Shown piece by piece: positions 40,401-54,249 of a DNA stretch of 64,000 nucleotides. A program made the position numbers and the translations under genes. Positions within the stretch are counted from its first letter, which is position 1. Each line of letters begins with the position of its first letter. Below the pieces are notes generated by a model. That model was not told the DNA's origin. It saw nothing but the letters and a program-made list of their open reading frames with translations, and made no database searches. Where the stretch lies: positions 2,418,001 through 2,482,000 of the forward strand of contig OZ014424.1 in assembly GCA_963965975.1 (NCBI GenBank), in the 5' to 3' direction. The stretch comes from Xestospongia bergquistia (Eukaryota; Porifera; Demospongiae; Haplosclerida; Petrosiidae).

Positions 40401-43400
40401 GATATTAAAAGACTATATTATTCTCTACATTATAGCTTTATAGTGTCTCTAAGCTACAGATCAACAAAACCTTAAATGCATTTCTAAATTAGGAATAACA
40501 ACTATTATTGCAGCACAACAAATATATACTTTATACAGTGGCAGAGTGACATTGTACCAACATGTATAGGGGTTTTACCTAGGTAATTTTAGAATAACAG
40601 TTAATTGATAAACTATTGACACTAATTTTGGGGGTAGTGCAGCAAACTTGCGTCCTACCCTTACACCACTGGTAGTGTACTGTAACAACCCTCAGATAGC
40701 TTTGTTCATGTCATAAAGCCATATTACAATACAATCATCAAGGTTGGGTATAGTCATGTATTTAATTTTATGTTACTTACTATAGTTTTTGTAGCTGTTT
40801 CCATAGCACCAGTCAACAGGGCTAACAACAACTGTCTGTCTCGCATGATCTTATTACGCCAAAGAGTCTTACTGGCTTTGACTAAATCTTCAATGAGTGG
40901 CTTCCATGCCTGTACAAATGTGGCAACAATAGAAGGGTCAATGCAGACATCAGCTGATGTAGGAATACCATGAGGTGGACCACCTATTTGTAATCGAACT
41001 GATGGAATTTGAATGTTTACATCTATTGTGTTATTAGACTGTTCACTATCATTACCACCTTCTTGAGAGGTGTACAAATGTGACATTTCATTTAGATGAG
41101 TATCAACTTGAGACCACGTCAAAATGGGATCACTGCTCAATTCTGACTGGATAATTTTGGCAGCAATAGTAGAAGATGATTTATTCAGACTGAGTTCAGA
41201 GATATTGATAACTTGAAGATTAGCAGTAGATGAAGGTAACTGCAGCCTGAAATCAAGTATACTGTGATATGGCAGAATACCCAATGATTGACTCTTTCCC
41301 ATACTGCTGGTTCCAATATCTGCTAACATATACAAACCAGCTTGTAAAACAGGAATTTGTAATTCTCCTGCTACTTTCAATGTCATTTGGATATTAGCTG
41401 GAGCTGAATTGGTGTCTTCTTTTCGACTGTCTAGCTCTACAAGTAAATTGTGATGATATATTAAAGCATTACATTTTACTCCAGATGTGTATAGAGTCAC
41501 AACTGAACTACGTAGTGTCTGAGACTCTTTATAAGGTTTCTTTGCTGAAGCTAGTTTGGTAGGTGTGGCCAATGAAGGTACAGGAGTTGTGTGAAGAATC
41601 TGAACTGAACCATACGTTGAGGGACTTAGTGAAAGAGAGAAATGAACAAGAGGAGAAATTTGGTTTGAGGGTAGAGCTGATGAGGCTTGTGTGAGAAGAT
41701 TAGTGGGTTGAATTTGAGCCAAGTGTGACTTGACAGATCCTATTGCTTCAAAAGAAATCGTTTCAAGAAGAAGATGGGCAGTACGAGTAGTAAAAAAACG
41801 GTTAGCACATGAAATGTATCTGTAAGGGAATACAATTGTCAGTCTATATTCATCATTTACCCATCCATCTGTCTATTTGTTAGTCTATTTATCTATTATT
41901 TTACCAGTCTGTCCATCCATCCATACCTATTTAAAACAGTTGCTGCAGGAGGGGATATTAGTATACCTAAATTCCCAATAACATTCACTGACACAGAGAG
42001 AAATGCTAATGTCCTATCTTCTTGTTGATTTCTTCCTCCCTCCATGAAATAATGGCTGACCCGTACATTAGAACTATTAACAGACGGATCCATACTATTT
42101 GGTAGAACAAATGGAAGATATCCCATTGAAGAATGTGATATTTCAGGGATTTCCAAAACAAACCAGGGACCTTGCTTCTTAAGAACTCGGCTTTGTCTTC
42201 TTTTCTGTCCACTGTGCCAAGGAGAAGGATGCAGAACGCCACTTTCTTCTGGACTTTCTCCAAGCAGTAAAAGACCACTTCTTCGAGTGCTTCGACTGGA
42301 TTCCTTGAGTGGTGTAGATTCTTGACTAGGTATGGTACTAGCTATTCGGAGCACTTTAAAATGACACTTGTAAGTATCCAATACATTTTGATAATTGGCT
42401 AAAGAGTGAGGTTTTTGGTGGTGACGTCTGTTCTGAAGAGTTGACTCTTTTCTTTGTTCATCAGTAATAATGATTTCATTTCTACTCATTCTTCTGGAGT
42501 GTCTAGAATATCTATCTGGCCCTTTTGGAGAGTTTTGCAAACTTTTGAATTTATCATCATCAGAGAAAGAAGCATAAGAATCTAAACTAGTTTGAGCTGA
42601 TACAAAAGAGCCTTCAGAATCCTGCGACAAGTTCTCTTCATCATGAATTAATTCCAGTCTCTCACAGTTACTAACTTTTCCTTCCTCTAATGTAATGTTC
42701 TGCCTTGGAGTGGAGTCTTGGGTTGATTTTATAAATTGGTGATGTGAGAGAAGAACCGTATGAAGGTGCTCTATTGCAGAGAGATTGTCAAATGTTAAAG
42801 CCGTAGGAGGAGGTGCAAGAGGTATGGTCGTATGGTCTTGTGAGGGTGAGAGTATGGGTTGTGACAGTGGTGATGCTGTCGCATCATGTGAAAAATAGCG
42901 GCTGGTTTGCAACTGATATGGAGTATCATCACGTTGAATATAATGATCTAAATACACACATCCACCACAACATCCACACTGATAACTATCATCCCAAAGG
43001 AACCACAAACGTTGAGAATTTGAGTCTGCTCTTCTTAAAAATGCTTGTTGTCTATCTGGTAATGCAAGATGAGGTTCTCTGAGACTTATATCACTTTGTA
43101 TTCTACCAACATCGACACATGCACATTCCAATAATGTTGATGATGAGTTAATATATGAAGAGAGAGCTAAGTTCTTCAGACAGAGAGAGACAGCTAGAGT
43201 TTGAACACCATTGTGTAGGTTACAGAGATCAAGGTTGAATCCACTAGTCTACAAAATGAATGAATTGGATGAATGGATGGACAGATTAATTGTTACAGTC
43301 AATGCTAACCTGTATTTTCAGCAGTGTATTAGCCTCTCTCAAATGTACATCAATTGGAGCCACAGTCAGAGCAAATAGTTTGTACTTGAGAAATTCAGAG

Positions 43401-44205
43401 AGGGGTTCTGCAGGAGGTTCTATTAGAATAGGACCAGGAGCTTTGTATGTACTATCTCCATGACTTGTAACAAGACCAAGAGCTGAATGGAGAAAGTCTA
43501 TCACTGGGAATAGCTAGATAACAAAAAATTATTATGAAAGCAACACTTTGTAAATCAAACATGACTAGGGGAAAAGTCTAGAATGCAACAACATAGATAC
43601 AGTTGAGAGAATAAACCATGTCAATAAAAACAGATAAGCAAAGGACTACACAGGACTACAAAGGACTTCTTTTATTGGCATACCTGTTCTCCTGAGATGG
43701 AGCCTGCAATCTTGCCCAAATCAAGCTTCATCATCCATGCGTACTCCACTCTCTCTTTCAACATGAACTCTGTAAGACCGTGGCAAGTAAAATTGATTCC
43801 AGAGAGAACCAGATAGCCTAGACTGTACTCCTGACTAGCATTACCTCCAGAACCCTAAAACAAATAAGAATAAAATAAATTAATAAAGATACGAAGAGAC
43901 AAACACATAAACAAACAAACAAGAATGAAAATAAGAGGACAAAAACATTCAGGGACAAACAGCTCTCAATAGATATACACATACTAGTGATGGAAGATGA
44001 AGTGTGACAGGTTCCATATCAAGTCTGACAGTTGTCTCATGACTTCTGTACTCCAAGTAAACAGATAATTGATTCGAATGAACTGATGGAAGAGGAAAAA
44101 TTTTTGGATATCCTTCAGGAAGATGCTAGAAAAGACAATTGATACAAATCACATCATCAAAATAGTACTCATCAGCTTCAGCACAAAACATGAGCTACAT
44201 ATATA

Positions 44206-44250
<45 letters not shown>

Positions 44251-47200
44251 CATGCACATGGACATGTAGAATCAATACAAACATCTTTACTCTGTATAGC
44301 ATAAGTACTGTATAGTCAAATGCTTTTCTACAGTTACATTTGCTTACAGTAGGAAACTCTGCAGTGATATTGCGCAACTTAAAATGAACTATTACATCTA
44401 AGAACCGTTCATCAGGATAATGCGAACCATTACTGAGATCAGGTTCAAGAGTGAAGTCTGGAAAACTTGAAATTTCTTCTTTAACAGCACATTCAGGTGG
44501 TGATGTACTTTGTGAAGAAAAGGTTTTAAAACACATGTACTCTCCTGGGTAGTTTTCCTAAGACACAAAAATACAATGAAGCTGTTATGGAAAATATGTC
44601 TACATGTATAAGAAAAAATATTCAAGTAACACTAAAAATTGATTGACCATAATTCAATATATTTGATGTAATGTTTACCTTCAGAGCTAATAAGTCTCTG
44701 GCTAGTGATCCAAAAACTCTAAGTAGAACACATGGAGCATCAACTTCCACTTTAAACAAACTTGGTACCATTTTTCTACCTTCAGACCCCTCCTCCTGAT
44801 GAGTAGCATCAGAATTATGGCCAAGATAAGTAACATCTATTGTAATACTAGGACCACACCCCAAATCCAACCAACCAGCATCATATAAAGTTTCAGACCG
44901 GTATCCCATTGGAAATAGTTCTCGATTTGAGACTTTGACAGGTGATACAATCCTCTGACCATCAAATTGTTCATAACTTTCTTCAGTAATGCCCTCCATA
45001 AGTCCAGCATCATATTTTGGTATTAATGGGACATGACGGACTTGTGAATGTGACAGTAATGGCTCACTGCCTCTTCTACGATGAGTCCTAATAAATTCTT
45101 CTTTGTCTATAAGCCCACTGCCACTCCCACTTCTCTCTCTTTGAGAAAATGGAAGCAATGGTTCAATGGGCTGACTCATACTTCGAGTGAGAGGGTGAAA
45201 AGAATGTGGTGATCGATCTTCAGGTGGTTCCATGATCCTCCATCGGTCCCTGTTAGCAGAGGAAAGAGCAAACGCACATTCTCGAGTGGCTGATGAAGGA
45301 GGGAAATAACGTCGTACTACAATATTGTGACCCTGTGACAGATAAATACATGAATTTTTAACAAGTATTGTATACATGTACATTGTAACTAATATGGTAT
45401 TAATTGTTTGATCCAACAGAGCCGTTAGAGTGATATCATACAACTATAATGTCCAATTTGAGTTTGGAAAGAAGCTAGAGAGAAATAGTTTACACTATTC
45501 AACTGATCTTGTAACTCCTCTTAAAAAATACAAAAATCAGAGCCTAAAATCCAAAATGATTAGAATTCTTTGCATTCCACCTTAACATAACACATACCAT
45601 TAGACAGTAAAAATGTCTTTAAAGCGTATATTAGATGGAAACAAATGCATAGAGCTATGAAGAGGTTCAACAAAACTTGGAAAGAACATTGACATTACAA
45701 GGTATGCTCAAGTTAATGTAATTCATTCATCACCATCACAAAAATTTAAACTAGTTTGTAAATGTAACATATGAGTAACAATCAACATGGTAGACACTTA
45801 CATGAACTGAAAAACTAATCTTTTGTTCATTTGGTACAAACTCCACAAATGGGAACTCAATGGCAATGTGACCTGTCTTCCCACAGAAAGCTAGATGACC
45901 TGTAAGAATAACAAAAGGCTTGGTACCTGTTTACCATTCATTACAGAAATATTACAAAGCACAGACATCATCTAATGTAGTGATTATCCAAATGTAGTCA
46001 TATAACAAGGAGGTTATGAAACCATAAGATAGCAAGCAAATTACCAATCATACATGCATATTAGGACATCATATTCATTACAGTTGATGGCTACTTCGTC
46101 TTACCATTATCTCTCCCATCTGGTGATACATCTACCCAGTTATAACGAGTAGTAAAGAGATAGACTTCATAATTATGCACATCTATACCAATATTCCAGT
46201 TCAATGGAACAAAGTTGATCAAATCTGGAGGATCATTACCAACCCAATCATCAATCAAAGCATTAAAGAAGTCAACATAACTGAACAGTAAATTCACTTG
46301 AAAATGTGAGGCTGTGAGCTTCATGTCCCATGTTTGAATAGCGTTCCATACTCGAGGAAAGTGAAGTGATGTTGATATCTAGAGAAGGAAAGGTCAAGAA
46401 AACCATTTCTACTACATACAGTAATCTAACAACGATTATTCTCATTGATGAAAAATGAGAAAGGTATAGCTAGCTTAAGGTCATATTACTTTCAATTCAC
46501 CAATCATAATCTATATTTAGATAAGAGCTTTGTGGCTTTATTAATAATTGGAGTTCTTAAACAACCTGTGTTTGACTCATCTCACAGTTAAATAAAGAGG
46601 AAAATCTAACTCATTCAGTTATAAACAAGACTGATACAATAAAGTTAATAAACACAAGCCGTTGTTAAGTAGTTCTGGCTCTACAATAGTCTTTAAGAGG
46701 ACTAGTAGATTGGGAAAGCCTTACTCTAATAAAAACTAACTATAACATCAGAAAGCTACACCAATGGTAATATTCAGTAATCTAATATAACCTTTTATGA
46801 AGAAAGACTTACATCAAGTGTTTGTGCTTTACCAAGAGGTCTAAAAGGCAAACTAGTGCATGCTTCAAGATTAGATAATCTCCCAGTGATAAATGTAGTA
46901 TAGCCATCTTCTTTAGTAATCCAAGGTTGGTGAATTGTGATGTGACTGGCCCCACTCACAGAAAAAGACAAATCATGCATATCCTATAAGAAGATAAGAA
47001 ACAAAGAAAATCATATAATGAGGAAGATGTACTAATAGTGAGGCTTAGTGACTTGTGAATAAAATATGACAAAAGCTTACTTCATTTTCTCGAAAGAACA
47101 ATTTCATTGTACCAGGAGTAGTCAAGAACACAGACACATCAAAAGAAGTGTACACTCTATAATAACATAATTTAAGAAAGTAAAATTAATACCAACCTTT

Positions 47201-50200
47201 TCTCTCCTGGCTGAGGCACTTTGTCAACAGGCCTTACAGTGTAGTCATTAGGGAAAAAAAAATTTTGCAAAACAATCCTAATAAGAGAGAAAATCAAGTT
47301 AGAACAAATGCAGATATACAATATATAGTAGTGTAGTACTACATCAATAGTTATAGTCTAACCTTTGTCTGTTAACAAATGTACCATAGTTGAGAACACT
47401 GTTACTTCCCATATAAACATCAATGGCATACTTAGGTGATGATGTATCATCCAGTGGTACCAAACCTAACAATTATAATGAGTGCATAAAGGAGCGATTG
47501 ACTAACAGGACAAAGATAGGGTAATATATAGATTACTAGGTTTTTTGTTAACTTAAAGACTAGTGAGTTAAAAAACAAGATTATAAATCATCCTAAAATT
47601 ATTTTTATGGTATTGTTGTTGCTGTAAGAGACTATAGTTTGCTATATTTTCTTGAGTTACAGAAAGTTGCTTTAATCTGACATGCCCAACTTAACAAGCT
47701 CACAGTAAAGTGATGATATTCATTAGTTGCTATGTGCATTGGTGTCTACTGTATACGGGTTAACCTCATTCATCACTCTTGTAAGACATATACAACATTA
47801 GACTAAAATTACGAAATAGACTAACTAATATATATGTGTGTGTATATACCATGTGATCCAAAACAATCTCAGGACAACCTGGTATGATGCATATGCAAAG
47901 CAAAAAAGGTGTTTTCTTAAGGTTATATGCTTCAGCCCACACTTGTAATGAAAATAAACTGATTTATTGATTGTGTTGACAGTAAGGGTAGGCATGTGGT
48001 CCAAAACAATCTCAAAGGCTACCAGAAAAATAAGAGACAAAATGTGGTTGAAAGGACAACCTTGATTCATTTCTTATTTCTTTAAGTTTAACAACATTAA
48101 GTACAAATTCTGCATTGATGATATGACATACACTCAAATCTTTACTAAGTGGATATGTACAGACATTAAAATCACATGTATTATGAATGTATATATCATA
48201 CCAGGCATGTCGTAGGAATAAACACAATCAATATAGTCACTTTTCATAACGAGATAACCATCCTCTCCTGTTGTAGGACAAGTCACTTCAGTGAATCCAG
48301 TAATAGGTGGACTATATTTAAATACAACAGTAATAATTTCATGCTCTCAAATATTATGAATTAAGAAAATTCTAAACAAAATTGAGAACCTAGTAACAAG
48401 GGATGGGAATCTTGTCTCAGTTTTAACTGAATTTATGCGATTGTCTGATTCATTTCTCATATTAAATACTCTCTCAATGTGTTTTGTCACTCATTTTATA
48501 CTTATGTTAAATATTTATAGCATTCTTACTAATTTAAAATATTATTAATTTCTTGGTTGTAACACTTAAGTTTCTATAGGTCAAAATACAATGAAGCAAT
48601 AAAATAGTCAAGACATACGGACATAATGGAGTCAAACGTTTGTTTTGTGATAAACATGTTGGTGGTAAAAACAACACAATTAAAAAGATCATCTTCCAAA
48701 GAGATTAAGTTTTTCTCTTACTTTTCAGAGATGGGGTTAGAGTAGCCAGATGAAGGTTCCAATACAGCTCTAACATTGTCTCCATGGATTTTAATAACAT
48801 GCATCAATTCATCATAAGGATTGGATGCCTATAGTATTAAATAACATAATAAATAACGTATGTGTATTAATAACTGATATTATTCATTTAATTCTTCATG
48901 TGTGTCATGCCTAATTGCTCTTCACTAAATACTTTTATTCATGACTAATTTGAATATTAAACAAAGCATAGTCCAGCCCACGTAAGCCACATCAATGCTA
49001 CAATGACCACAAATTAAGTAAAAGTATTGTAAGTCCAGCTGTGTGTTGATATAATACTGACAACAAACATACTACATTATGCACAGGTGTACTGCACATG
49101 TAACTTCAAAGTAGAGTTACCATGTGTACATTAATGATTAAAGCAACCATTTTAACATTAAATGGTAAAAATTATACCTGAGTCATTGAGTAATGACCTT
49201 CACCATGATCAAAATAAAGAACTAAAGTTTTCTCCATCAACTGATTACCAAACAAGAATCGACCTTTGTTAATTGTACAGTGAAATGTAGGTTGAATTGC
49301 TGTAATCCAACCACCTCCTGTAGTGTCATCCAGATCTGTAGGATATAGTCAGAGTTATCTTGTAAAAATTTTTGAGTTAATATATAAACAAAGAAAACTA
49401 CATTATGTCACACATCTATCTATACCTGTGTCGTCTGTTTTTGGCTTGCCCCACTGATCATATATATCACTCCTAGATGAATAAAAAGTTGTTTATTATC
49501 TCTTTGTTCATTTATTTGATCATTCACTTACCTGTTATACCAATGATATTCAAACCCATTCAATTGCAAAAATATCAATGAAGTTTTCTTGTTAGCATTT
49601 GCAGAAGTTTGAGCTGAACAAATCTTGCAACGAACTTCATTATCTAATAATGAAATTGACAATATGTTAAATTTGCCCTATTATTCCCCATTGTAGTACT
49701 TGCATTGTTGTTGCGTGGTCAAAATATACAGTTGTACTCATTTTGTATATTCAATAATTGCATATAACAACAGAATAAAACACAACACACAGTCTGAAAC
49801 AGTGATGACTGCGACTAGTCAAATTTTGGTAAAAACCTTTTATGAAGTATCTGCTTCAATATTAGTGTTAAGAGTAGAATATTAATGACAAACTAGCTTC
49901 TATCAAGTCTATAGTATTCCTCTGTAATTGCTGTAGCCACACTACTCTAATTCTCAATATTAGTAAATGATCCTATCATTCTTATTAGTTTCATATATAC
50001 TATGATACTACGGAATTAACAGTGAGGAATGGACTAATCATGCCAAATAAGGCACTAAACAATGTTACCATTGTGGTCATGTAAACATAATTAATACATA
50101 ATCATTTTATAGCTACAAGGCTTGTGTTTTTACAACATAGCCAGTTATCTACACTTTATTGCATTGAACACACACATGCACACACACAGCACAGTACAAA

Positions 50201-52488
50201 TATCCAAAAAGCAAATGTATCCAGTGAGAGACACATCATCCATACTTCTATCATACTCATAGCAAATCAACCAATGAAATCTTGATAAATATCATAGTAA
50301 TCTCCTGGAGGTTGAGGCTGGCATCAACCATTCCAAAGATAATTTTCAATTCTTCATCAACCTCCCAGAAAAAACACTTAACCTTTAGGTTGTCATCTTT
50401 ACATAGCTTTCATAGGGTAGATGTCAGCTATACATATTAATAAGGTCGCTACTCATTTCTCAAACATTACACCTTCAATTCTTGGTTCATTAAATTCAAT
50501 ACAAACTTTTATCTCAGTGTACTACTACTTAAGTTTTGGTTCTCTGACTTTATACACACACTAACACAATATCACTGTTACATGTAACTGTCTATAAAGA
50601 GAATGCTGTCAACTCCTTTATAAAGACTGTTGTTTACAGTCAATAACTCAAAGAATATTCAATAGCAAAACACAAAACATTGTAAACAGTTTCATTACAT
50701 TAGACAATTAGACTATAAGCTAACCTGTCACTTTGCACACATATACTTTACATTAACATCAAGATGGTTAATAAAACAAGATACCAAAAAACAAAGGAAA
50801 GATGTTTACAGAGATCCATTGTAAATCTACAAGTTCACTACAAATTATTGGTATGCAGACACTGTAATTATGTTACATTTCTGTCAGATTGACACTCATT
50901 ACTATATTTACAATTATAATTGTCAAAATTTATTAATACAAATATTAAAACAAAGGTGAAGATTATTACAATGCCGTTACCATAAGTTCCCTTTATATTT
51001 CAAGGGTTCATTATAATTATGTAAGTTATATTATGAGTTAATCAAACAATCTCATTTATACTTCTCTGTGCATGTAAAAAAATATTTGGAAGTCTTAATA
51101 CCAGCTCAAGAAGGCATTAGTTTTGTGGCACTCTGAAAAGTATCTTGGACACTGAAATACTCTCAAATAACAAGTTTCTCTTTAGAATGTGACATTATTA
51201 AACAAGTCAACTACCTCAGTTACTGGGACCTGTATAGCTAATGCCACATATCTATATAAAGGCTCACTTGGGTTAACAAATCATAAAATTCCTTGGCCTC
51301 AGTGGCCTGGAAATCATACTATAAATTGTATTTATTCCCTCAAAGAAAAAGGAAATGTAGCATACAAAAAGCTACAGATATTTACTGGCAACATAGTAGG
51401 GTTAGTGCACACAAATTCAGATGCTTTATCTGACAATACCTTTGTTTATTGTTTGTATTTTATGGTATGTAGTGTTTACTTCATATCTCTTTCATAACAA
51501 CATTCATACCTCTAGTTACTGGCTTTCTCCACCATCTCAAAGTACCATAGCCATCAGCAATACTAAAGTAAGTAAAAATGAAAACATGTTGATTTTGTAC
51601 CAAGTACTAGATAAAAGGTTCAAGACTACATTGCATTACGTAAACTATTAATTTTCATTCATAACTTTCAAAAGTCGTATACAACAACAGATTAGAGTTG
51701 TAAAACTAGATATATTTATACACATAAACATAATGTTTCATAACAATCTAAGGATCACCTGACACGCACAGTGTGCCAAGAGAAAAAACTCTAGATCCAC
51801 ACTTAATGAATATAGAAAAGTGTTTAGTCTTACCGGATACTGTCATCTCTCCGATAAATATGAACATTTTTGAATATAACTCGACCCGTAAATAAATTAA
51901 CATGTAATTGACCTAAATAATTATAAAGGCATGGTGATAAGGTCTGTTCATCAATGTAACACCATTGACCAAATATGGTCAAAAGAGGTGGAGAAAAGAC
52001 CACAATTAAATATATATAATAATTATAGATTGGGTTTTAATGACATAGTCCTACAAAATGCACTTAATGCATTTTATTATTCAACTGCTTATGTATCCAT
52101 CCATCTGTCCATTCAACCATCGATCTATTTATTGATTGACCAATCAATCAACCTTATTAAGAAAACTCAATGATAAAAGTCAAACTATTCTTGTTTCATG
52201 TAATCAGTAAATCTCCTAGTTACATAACCTACTCACTTCTCTCTATTATCTACATACTTAAACATTAACTTCTGTACATGCAAATTATCTTCACACTTGA
52301 AGTTAAAACTCACCAATATGGATTCCAGATTCTTTTAGAAAGAGATTCAAAATAAACTTAGTAAAAAAGGCAAGGACATATGAGCTATAGAACAAGTCCC
52401 AAAGAATCCAGAGAGTTGATAGCACCACTGGAAGAATTAGTAAGGGATGGAATTCACTAGCAGTTTGGTTGCCTCCTATCGTTTCCAT
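28495..52488 (-). CDS. BLTP1: Bridge-like lipid transfer protein 1 (KIAA1109/tweek/Csf1 family)
   Basis: Giant rod-like protein that shuttles phospholipid between membranes at ER contact sites; ER-anchored by an N-terminal helix. The first coding exon (52314-52488) begins METIGGNQTASEF and carries the membrane helix and the ending SGIHIG. Joined exons then give QLHVNLFTGRVIFKNVHIY and IADGYGTLRWW, matching the human KIAA1109 N-terminus. Further matches are TGFTEVTCPTTGEDGYLVMK (about 48200-48310), NDPPDLINFVPLNWNIGIDV (about 46200), and RLWFLWDDSYQCGCCGGC (about 42960). The C-terminal FSA_C signature HARTTIPKSIQRGLMDPLD lies in the last exon, 28495-28877. Several dozen exons occur; the largest are about 38449-40347, 40780-41820 and 41928-43249. 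The Ser-rich low-complexity regions are as expected. The 5' untranslated part probably starts in another exon, since an acceptor (ttgcag) lies 3 nt before the ATG. A TTTATT (AATAAA on this strand) near 28322 could be the polyadenylation signal. Exon borders in the middle are approximate. Confidence 0.93.
44198..44249. repeat. AT dinucleotide microsatellite
   Basis: About 20 or more AT units in a BLTP1 intron, interrupted once by GTCT. Other short runs in this gene lie near 33990 (AT) and 34540 (GA). Confidence 0.9.
49660..51505. other. Long BLTP1 intron with an unexplained sense-opposite open frame
   Basis: An intron of about 1.9 kb, unusually long for this gene. On the plus strand 51189-51497 holds a 102-codon frame (containing PWPQWPGNHTINCIYSLKEK) with a faintly CUB-like NxTINCxY pattern. 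It has no clear signal, splice sites or neighbours. Near 50300-50365 an imperfect inverted pair (CTCCTGGAGGTTGA and TCAACCTCCCAGAA) forms a possible stem. No confident gene. Confidence 0.3.
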
Positions 52489-52748
52489 ATCCTGCAACAG
52501 CAGATTTACTTCTTTAGCTCTGGTGAGCTACTCTTCAGAGTATATCATACACTATCTGTGTGAAGTTGGACTTCAGAAAGATGTGGTTTATCTAAGGTCT
52601 TCGCCTCAAGGAAGCCTGCAGGAGGAGTTACAATTATTCGCATAGACAGATGAAATGGACTCAGTCCCAGACCACATTCAGGAAATAGGCGTGGCTCAAA
52701 ATTTGCATTTCTAGGTGGGGCTGTACTTGATTCTCACCTATAACAGTC
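52489..52748. promoter_or_regulatory. Shared divergent promoter region of BLTP1 and the ANKUB1-like gene
   Basis: Only 260 bp separate the start codons of the two divergent genes, so both promoters and 5' UTRs (including a BLTP1 leader intron, if real) must fit here or overlap the neighbour. No TATA box is obvious on either side. Inferred from layout. Confidence 0.45.
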
Positions 52749-54104
52749 ATGTCTCATAGATCCAAGAGCAGATCTGGCAAGTTCGGAAGAGGCCTTTCTT
52801 CTACTAAACAAGGTGTACTGTCACTACAGGTAGATATTCTATTAGAATCAACTACAGTGACTAAGAAACTTGTAAATATTAGCCTAAACACCAAAATCTC
52901 ATCTTTGAAGACTTTAATAGAACAGGATTTGGGTATCCTACCAGAGATGTACACACTGTCGTACTTAGATGCATGTCCTTTGTTAGAAAAGTCAAGCCTG
53001 CAAGAAAATTTTGTCATTAATGGAGCCACTTTGCAACTAAGACCATGGAGACAATGGGAAGATCTGCTTCTTTATGCTTACTTAGGTGATCATGAACTTT
53101 GCCTACAGACTATGCATATAAAAGGTTCTACTGAATGGAACAAATTCTGTGCATGGGTTGCTCTTTATATTGCGTCACACCAGGGACACTATCTCTTAGT
53201 TGCTAATCTCCTTGAAGAGACTGGTGCTACTATCAATTCAAGGAGCCCTTGTGGATGGACTGCATTACACGCCTCAGCTAGGACAGGGCAATGGAAAGTG
53301 TTATGCATTCTACTGGACAAAGGAGCAGATGTACGATTGAGGGATGCCAATAGCCTTACAGCTTTTGATCTGGCACGAAAACATGGGCATAAGAAGTGTG
53401 AGAACTCACTCAACTTCTGTCAGTGGAATTTGCAAAAGCATTATATAGTAAAAAAAAGAAGCAAGGAATACGATCCTACTAAAGCTCACAGAATAGCAGC
53501 AAGACAGAGTCACCTTCAAATGGATTCCACTCTAACAACTTGGCTACATGGAACGCAAGGTCAACTTTACATGGCTCAGCTGTCCAACCCAGTCTCAAAT
53601 AAGGAGATAGCTACATATAAATTAGTCAAGGAAGATAACGTGCAATTTCCATCAATTATGAAGACAGAAGATGACATGTCTTACAGTAGCTTAAAAATGA
53701 AAACACCATCTGTTCCAAAAACACCAGACATAGCAGATAAACATACCATGGACAATGATGAAAGACTTGACTTTGACTATGGGTGGTTTGATAAACTACG
53801 AGCACAACAATTGATACCATCAACTAATGATATTTTGACCTATGCTAATCCATCTTCTAATTCCTTAAGACCTCGTTCACTTCTTAATCCCGAGGGCTAT
53901 ACAATGCCTATAATTAACTTTCCTCCTATTCGCACTATTCCAAGGTATTGTCCATTAACAATAATTATACTATTAACAATTCATGATCTATATAGCTTCA
54001 GTGTAGCATGTGATTACAATTCTGCATATCTTCAATTTAGAGAAAAGAAGGCAATCAGTTACTCTGACTGGATGACTTTAAAGAGCTTCAGAAAGCAAAG
54101 TTAA
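52749..54104 (+). CDS. Ubiquitin-like and ankyrin-repeat protein, ANKUB1/ANKRD60-like
   Basis: Up to 451 residues if read straight through, or 434 if a 51-nt intron (53945-53995) is removed. The N-terminus has a ubiquitin-like fold region (LSLQVDILLESTTVTKKLVN through YLDACPLLEKSSLQENFVI). Then come two to three ankyrin repeats: WVALYIASHQGHYLLVANLL, GWTALHASARTGQWKVLCIL and SLTAFDLARKHGHKKC. The VALYI(A/S)SH.GH block and the C-terminal layout (HKKC, a basic helix, a proline-bearing linker) resemble human ANKUB1 and ANKRD60. The C-terminal segment after the putative intron (ACDYNSAYLQFREKK) is also like the ANKUB1 end. Function is not established in the family; no catalytic motif is seen. Divergent from BLTP1 and convergent with the coiled-coil gene, whose stop lies about 145 bp away. 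Confidence 0.8.
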   Translation: MSHRSKSRSGKFGRGLSSTKQGVLSLQVDILLESTTVTKKLVNISLNTKISSLKTLIEQDLGILPEMYTLSYLDACPLLEKSSLQENFVINGATLQLRPWRQWEDLLLYAYLGDHELCLQTMHIKGSTEWNKFCAWVALYIASHQGHYLLVANLLEETGATINSRSPCGWTALHASARTGQWKVLCILLDKGADVRLRDANSLTAFDLARKHGHKKCENSLNFCQWNLQKHYIVKKRSKEYDPTKAHRIAARQSHLQMDSTLTTWLHGTQGQLYMAQLSNPVSNKEIATYKLVKEDNVQFPSIMKTEDDMSYSSLKMKTPSVPKTPDIADKHTMDNDERLDFDYGWFDKLRAQQLIPSTNDILTYANPSSNSLRPRSLLNPEGYTMPIINFPPIRTIPRYCPLTIIILLTIHDLYSFSVACDYNSAYLQFREKKAISYSDWMTLKSFRKQS

Positions 54105-54249
54105 TAGTTAGGACAGATAAAATTTAATCTCATGTATTTTTATTAACATCTTATATAACTCATATGAATTGTTTGAACATAAAAAATAAAAAAAAATTTA
54201 CTACATAATCATGTCGCAGCTTATTAGTAGGAAGTTAATTATTATGTAT

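Noticed and set aside
40535-40675. Possible hAT-type element with CAGTGG ends in a BLTP1 intron
   Set aside because: Only about six bases are inverted-complementary at the ends and no matching target duplication is present.
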